Below, piece by piece: positions 62,544 to 64,000 of a DNA stretch of 64,000 nt. The stretch's first letter is position 1, and every line of letters begins with the position of its first letter. Position numbers and translations under genes: made by a program. This DNA comes from CAVUEG01 sp963740525 (lineage in GTDB: Bacteria > Actinomycetota > Actinomycetes > Propionibacteriales > Nocardioidaceae): contig CAVUEG010000010.1 in assembly GCA_963740525.1 (NCBI GenBank), positions 1 through 64,000 of the forward strand, given 5' to 3'. Under the pieces are notes generated by a model that ran no database searches, was not told where the DNA came from, and worked only from the letters and a program-made list of their open reading frames with translations.

Positions 62544-62549
62544 AGGCTC

Positions 62550-62555
62550 AGGCTA
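62550..62555 (-). promoter_or_regulatory. Leaderless -10 box TAGCCT for corA
   Basis: On the minus strand TAGCCT ends 6 nt before GTG 62543. Confidence 0.55.
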
Positions 62556-62567
62556 CGGCCGGATCGC

Positions 62568-62573
62568 TAGAGT
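62568..62573 (+). promoter_or_regulatory. Leaderless -10 box TAGAGT for the histidine phosphatase gene
   Basis: TAGAGT ends 7 nt before ATG 62581; the corA box is 12 bp away on the other strand. Confidence 0.55.
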
Positions 62574-62580
62574 CGGGCGC

Positions 62581-63306
62581 ATGCCAACGGTGATCCTCGC
62601 GCGTCATGGTCGAACCACGGCGAACGCGAGCGGGGTGCTGGCTGGGCGGTCCAAGGGTGTGCACCTCGACGACACCGGGCTGGCGCAGGCGCATGCGGCC
62701 GGCGAGCGGCTGCACGGGCTCGCCTTGGCGATGATCGTCACCAGTCCGCTGGAGCGCTGCCGAGAGACCGCTCGCGCGATCGCGTCGCACCAGTCGGGCA
62801 AGGTCCCCGTGAAGGTGGACCGCGGTCTGCTCGAGTGCGACTACGGCGAGTGGACGGGTCAGGAGCTCAAGGTCCTGGCCAAGAACGACCTCTGGCGCAC
62901 GGTCCAGGCGCACCCGGCCGGCGTCGTCTTCCCTGGTGGCGAGTCGATGGCCGCGATGTCCGCCCGCAGTGTCGAGGCGATCCGGTCGATGGACGCCCGG
63001 ATCGCCGACGAGCACGGCCCGGAGGCCGTCTGGGTGGCGGTGAGCCACGGCGACATCATCAAGTCCGTACTGGCCGATGCCCTGGGAATGCACCTCGACC
63101 AGTTCCAGCGACTCATGGTCGACCCGGCTTCGCTGTCCGTGGTCAGGTACACCCCGTTGCGGCCGTTCGTCGTGTCGTCGAACACCACCGCGGGCGACCT
63201 CGGCCACCTGCGGCAGCCTGGTCGCCGCCGTGGTCGGCGTGCCAAGGTCAGCAGTGACGCCGTGGTCGGCGGAGCCACGGGCAGCGGGCCTTCCGCGACG
63301 GCATAG
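62581..63306 (+). CDS. Histidine phosphatase family protein (MSMEG_4193-like)
   Basis: Phosphoglycerate-mutase-fold phosphatase of about 241 residues. The phospho-His is in ILARHGRTTANASG, the second catalytic His in AVSHGDIIKSVLADALG. The set phosphatase-DUF3090-SCO1664 is a conserved actinobacterial neighbourhood, often near the mycothiol gene mshC. Leaderless start. Confidence 0.87.
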   Translation: MPTVILARHGRTTANASGVLAGRSKGVHLDDTGLAQAHAAGERLHGLALAMIVTSPLERCRETARAIASHQSGKVPVKVDRGLLECDYGEWTGQELKVLAKNDLWRTVQAHPAGVVFPGGESMAAMSARSVEAIRSMDARIADEHGPEAVWVAVSHGDIIKSVLADALGMHLDQFQRLMVDPASLSVVRYTPLRPFVVSSNTTAGDLGHLRQPGRRRGRRAKVSSDAVVGGATGSGPSATA

Positions 63307-63309
63307 GGT
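63304..63309 (+). promoter_or_regulatory. Leaderless -10 box TAGGGT for DUF3090, overlapping a stop codon
   Basis: TAGGGT ends 7 nt before ATG 63317. Its first three bases are the TAG stop of the upstream phosphatase gene. Confidence 0.5.
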
Positions 63310-63316
63310 CGATCAC

Positions 63317-63889
63317 ATGGCACCCGTCGTCCACCGTTTCGACCCGCCCGAGCGCTTCGTCGCCGGCACGGTCGGCCCGCCCGGGCAGCGCACCTTCTTC
63401 CTCCAGGCCCGTGAGGGTGTTCGGTTGACGACCGTGTCCCTGGAGAAGCAGCAGGTCGCCGTGCTGGCCGAGCGGATCGAGGAACTCCTCGACGAGGTGT
63501 CCCGTGAGTCGGGGGGCGGCATCCCGCTGATCGCCCCGCTGGACCTCGAGGACAACGCTCCGCTCGAGCAGCCCATCGTCGAGGACTTCCGGGCCGGCAC
63601 CATGACCCTCGCGTGGGACGCCGAGGACGGGCGGGTCGTCGTCGAGGTCTTCCCGTTCACCGAGGAGGCCGTGATCCGGCCCGAGCAGCCGGAGGAGGAC
63701 ATCGAGGAGCCCGAGCCCGACGAGGTCCTGCTCGTCTCGCTCCCCGCCGGTCAGGCCCGCGCCTTCTCCAAGCGTGCACAGACCGTGGTCTCGGCGGGCC
63801 GTGCGCCCTGCCCGTTCTGCGGCGGACCGATCGATCCGGACGGCCACCTGTGCCCGCGCGCCAACGGCTTCCTCCGCACGAGCCAGTGA
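63317..63889 (+). CDS. DUF3090 family protein
   Basis: Protein of 190 residues with DUF3090 features: HRFDPPERFVAGTVGPPGQR, FFLQAREGVRLTTVSLEKQQVA in two parts, and the C-terminal zinc-ribbon-like APCPFCGGPIDPDGHLCPR. The acidic centre holds EEDIEEPEPDE. Function unknown. Overlaps the next gene by 4 bp. Confidence 0.85.
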   Translation: MAPVVHRFDPPERFVAGTVGPPGQRTFFLQAREGVRLTTVSLEKQQVAVLAERIEELLDEVSRESGGGIPLIAPLDLEDNAPLEQPIVEDFRAGTMTLAWDAEDGRVVVEVFPFTEEAVIRPEQPEEDIEEPEPDEVLLVSLPAGQARAFSKRAQTVVSAGRAPCPFCGGPIDPDGHLCPRANGFLRTSQ

Positions 63890-64000
63890 GCCAGGCACGG
63901 CCGGCGGCGGAGGCCGTCGAGGTCCTCGCCCACGGTGACCTGACCGTGTCCGGTCGGATCATGCCCGCCTCCAACGCCACGTTCTACGGCGAGGTGAGTG
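63886..64000 (+). CDS. SCO1664 family protein (3' cut by the window)
   Basis: GTG at 63886 overlaps the DUF3090 stop (GTGA). The 38 visible residues (VEVLAHGDLTVSGRIMPASNATFYGEV) match the start of the SCO1664 family, kinase-like proteins found beside DUF3090 in Actinobacteria. The rest lies outside the window. Confidence 0.7.
   Translation, partial: MSQARPAAEAVEVLAHGDLTVSGRIMPASNATFYGEVS

Noticed and set aside
1..64000. Prophage, integrative element, IS element or rRNA operon
   Set aside because: No integrase, transposase, terminal repeats, phage structural genes or rRNA sequences were seen. The only RNA gene found is tRNA-Leu, with no attachment-site-like repeat next to it.

Overview
The window is GC-rich actinobacterial chromosome, most consistent with a Nocardioides-like member of the Propionibacteriales. 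This is inferred from codon usage, actinobacteria-restricted families (acVLRF1, DUF3099, DUF3090, SCO1664, DUF5703, mycothiol-dependent MDMPI) and many leaderless promoters of the form TAnnnT-N6/7-ATG/GTG. No phage, insertion sequence, plasmid or CRISPR feature was found. At least 20 single-base slips break otherwise well-conserved genes, often at C or G runs. I read these as assembly or sequencing errors and annotated each broken gene as one locus.

Layout. 1-1947: Fe-S assembly genes sufS-sufU-sufT. 2065-3688: acVLRF1 ribosome-rescue factor and a phosphotransferase. 3695-7751 (minus): a biotin ECF transporter, bioY...bioM-bioN, with an acyl-CoA ligase and a thiolase between bioY and bioM. 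7856-10498: YpfJ-type metallopeptidase and an ABC-F ATPase. 10500-16855 (minus): trehalose operon treX-treY-treZ. 16907-22247: enoyl-CoA hydratase, ABC exporter, atypical SDR, SURF1 and moaA. 22361-25190: small proteins, dodecin and the fatty-acid pair fabG-fabI. 25241-30870: a cyanophycin locus, with a Mur-ligase paralogue convergent to cphB-cphA. 30905-38130: phosphatases, serB, NfeD-SPFH-TauE/SafE, and a secreted repeat protein. 38161-42286 (minus): YbhB, an ABC-2 export system and a hydrolase. 42430-45137: siroheme/cobalamin methyltransferase, TrmH-type methyltransferase and peptide deformylase. 45319-49961: two acyl-CoA dehydrogenases behind a palindromic operator, then DUF2252. 49980-54483: galK, guaB1 (divergent) and a BCCT transporter. 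54597-59377: a PAS/GAF histidine kinase, a MerB-family gene, tRNA-Leu and an M20 peptidase. 59398-64000: DUF5703, aldo/keto reductase, uppP, corA, histidine phosphatase, DUF3090 and SCO1664.

The strongest new signal is at 57021-57680. An alkylmercury-lyase (MerB) family gene has an in-frame TGA where the family carries a catalytic Cys. The TGA is followed at 19 nt by a perfect 7-bp hairpin with a GGUC loop, as expected of a bacterial SECIS element, so this is probably a selenoprotein. The second is a dispersed intergenic repeat with an exact 32-bp period at three places (1966-2057, 44454-44569, 45156-45247), sitting between stop and start codons of ordinary genes. Others are a biotin-transport operon holding acyl-CoA genes, an ATP-grasp-less Mur ligase beside cphAB, and a leaderless six-codon peptide ahead of an ABC-F gene.
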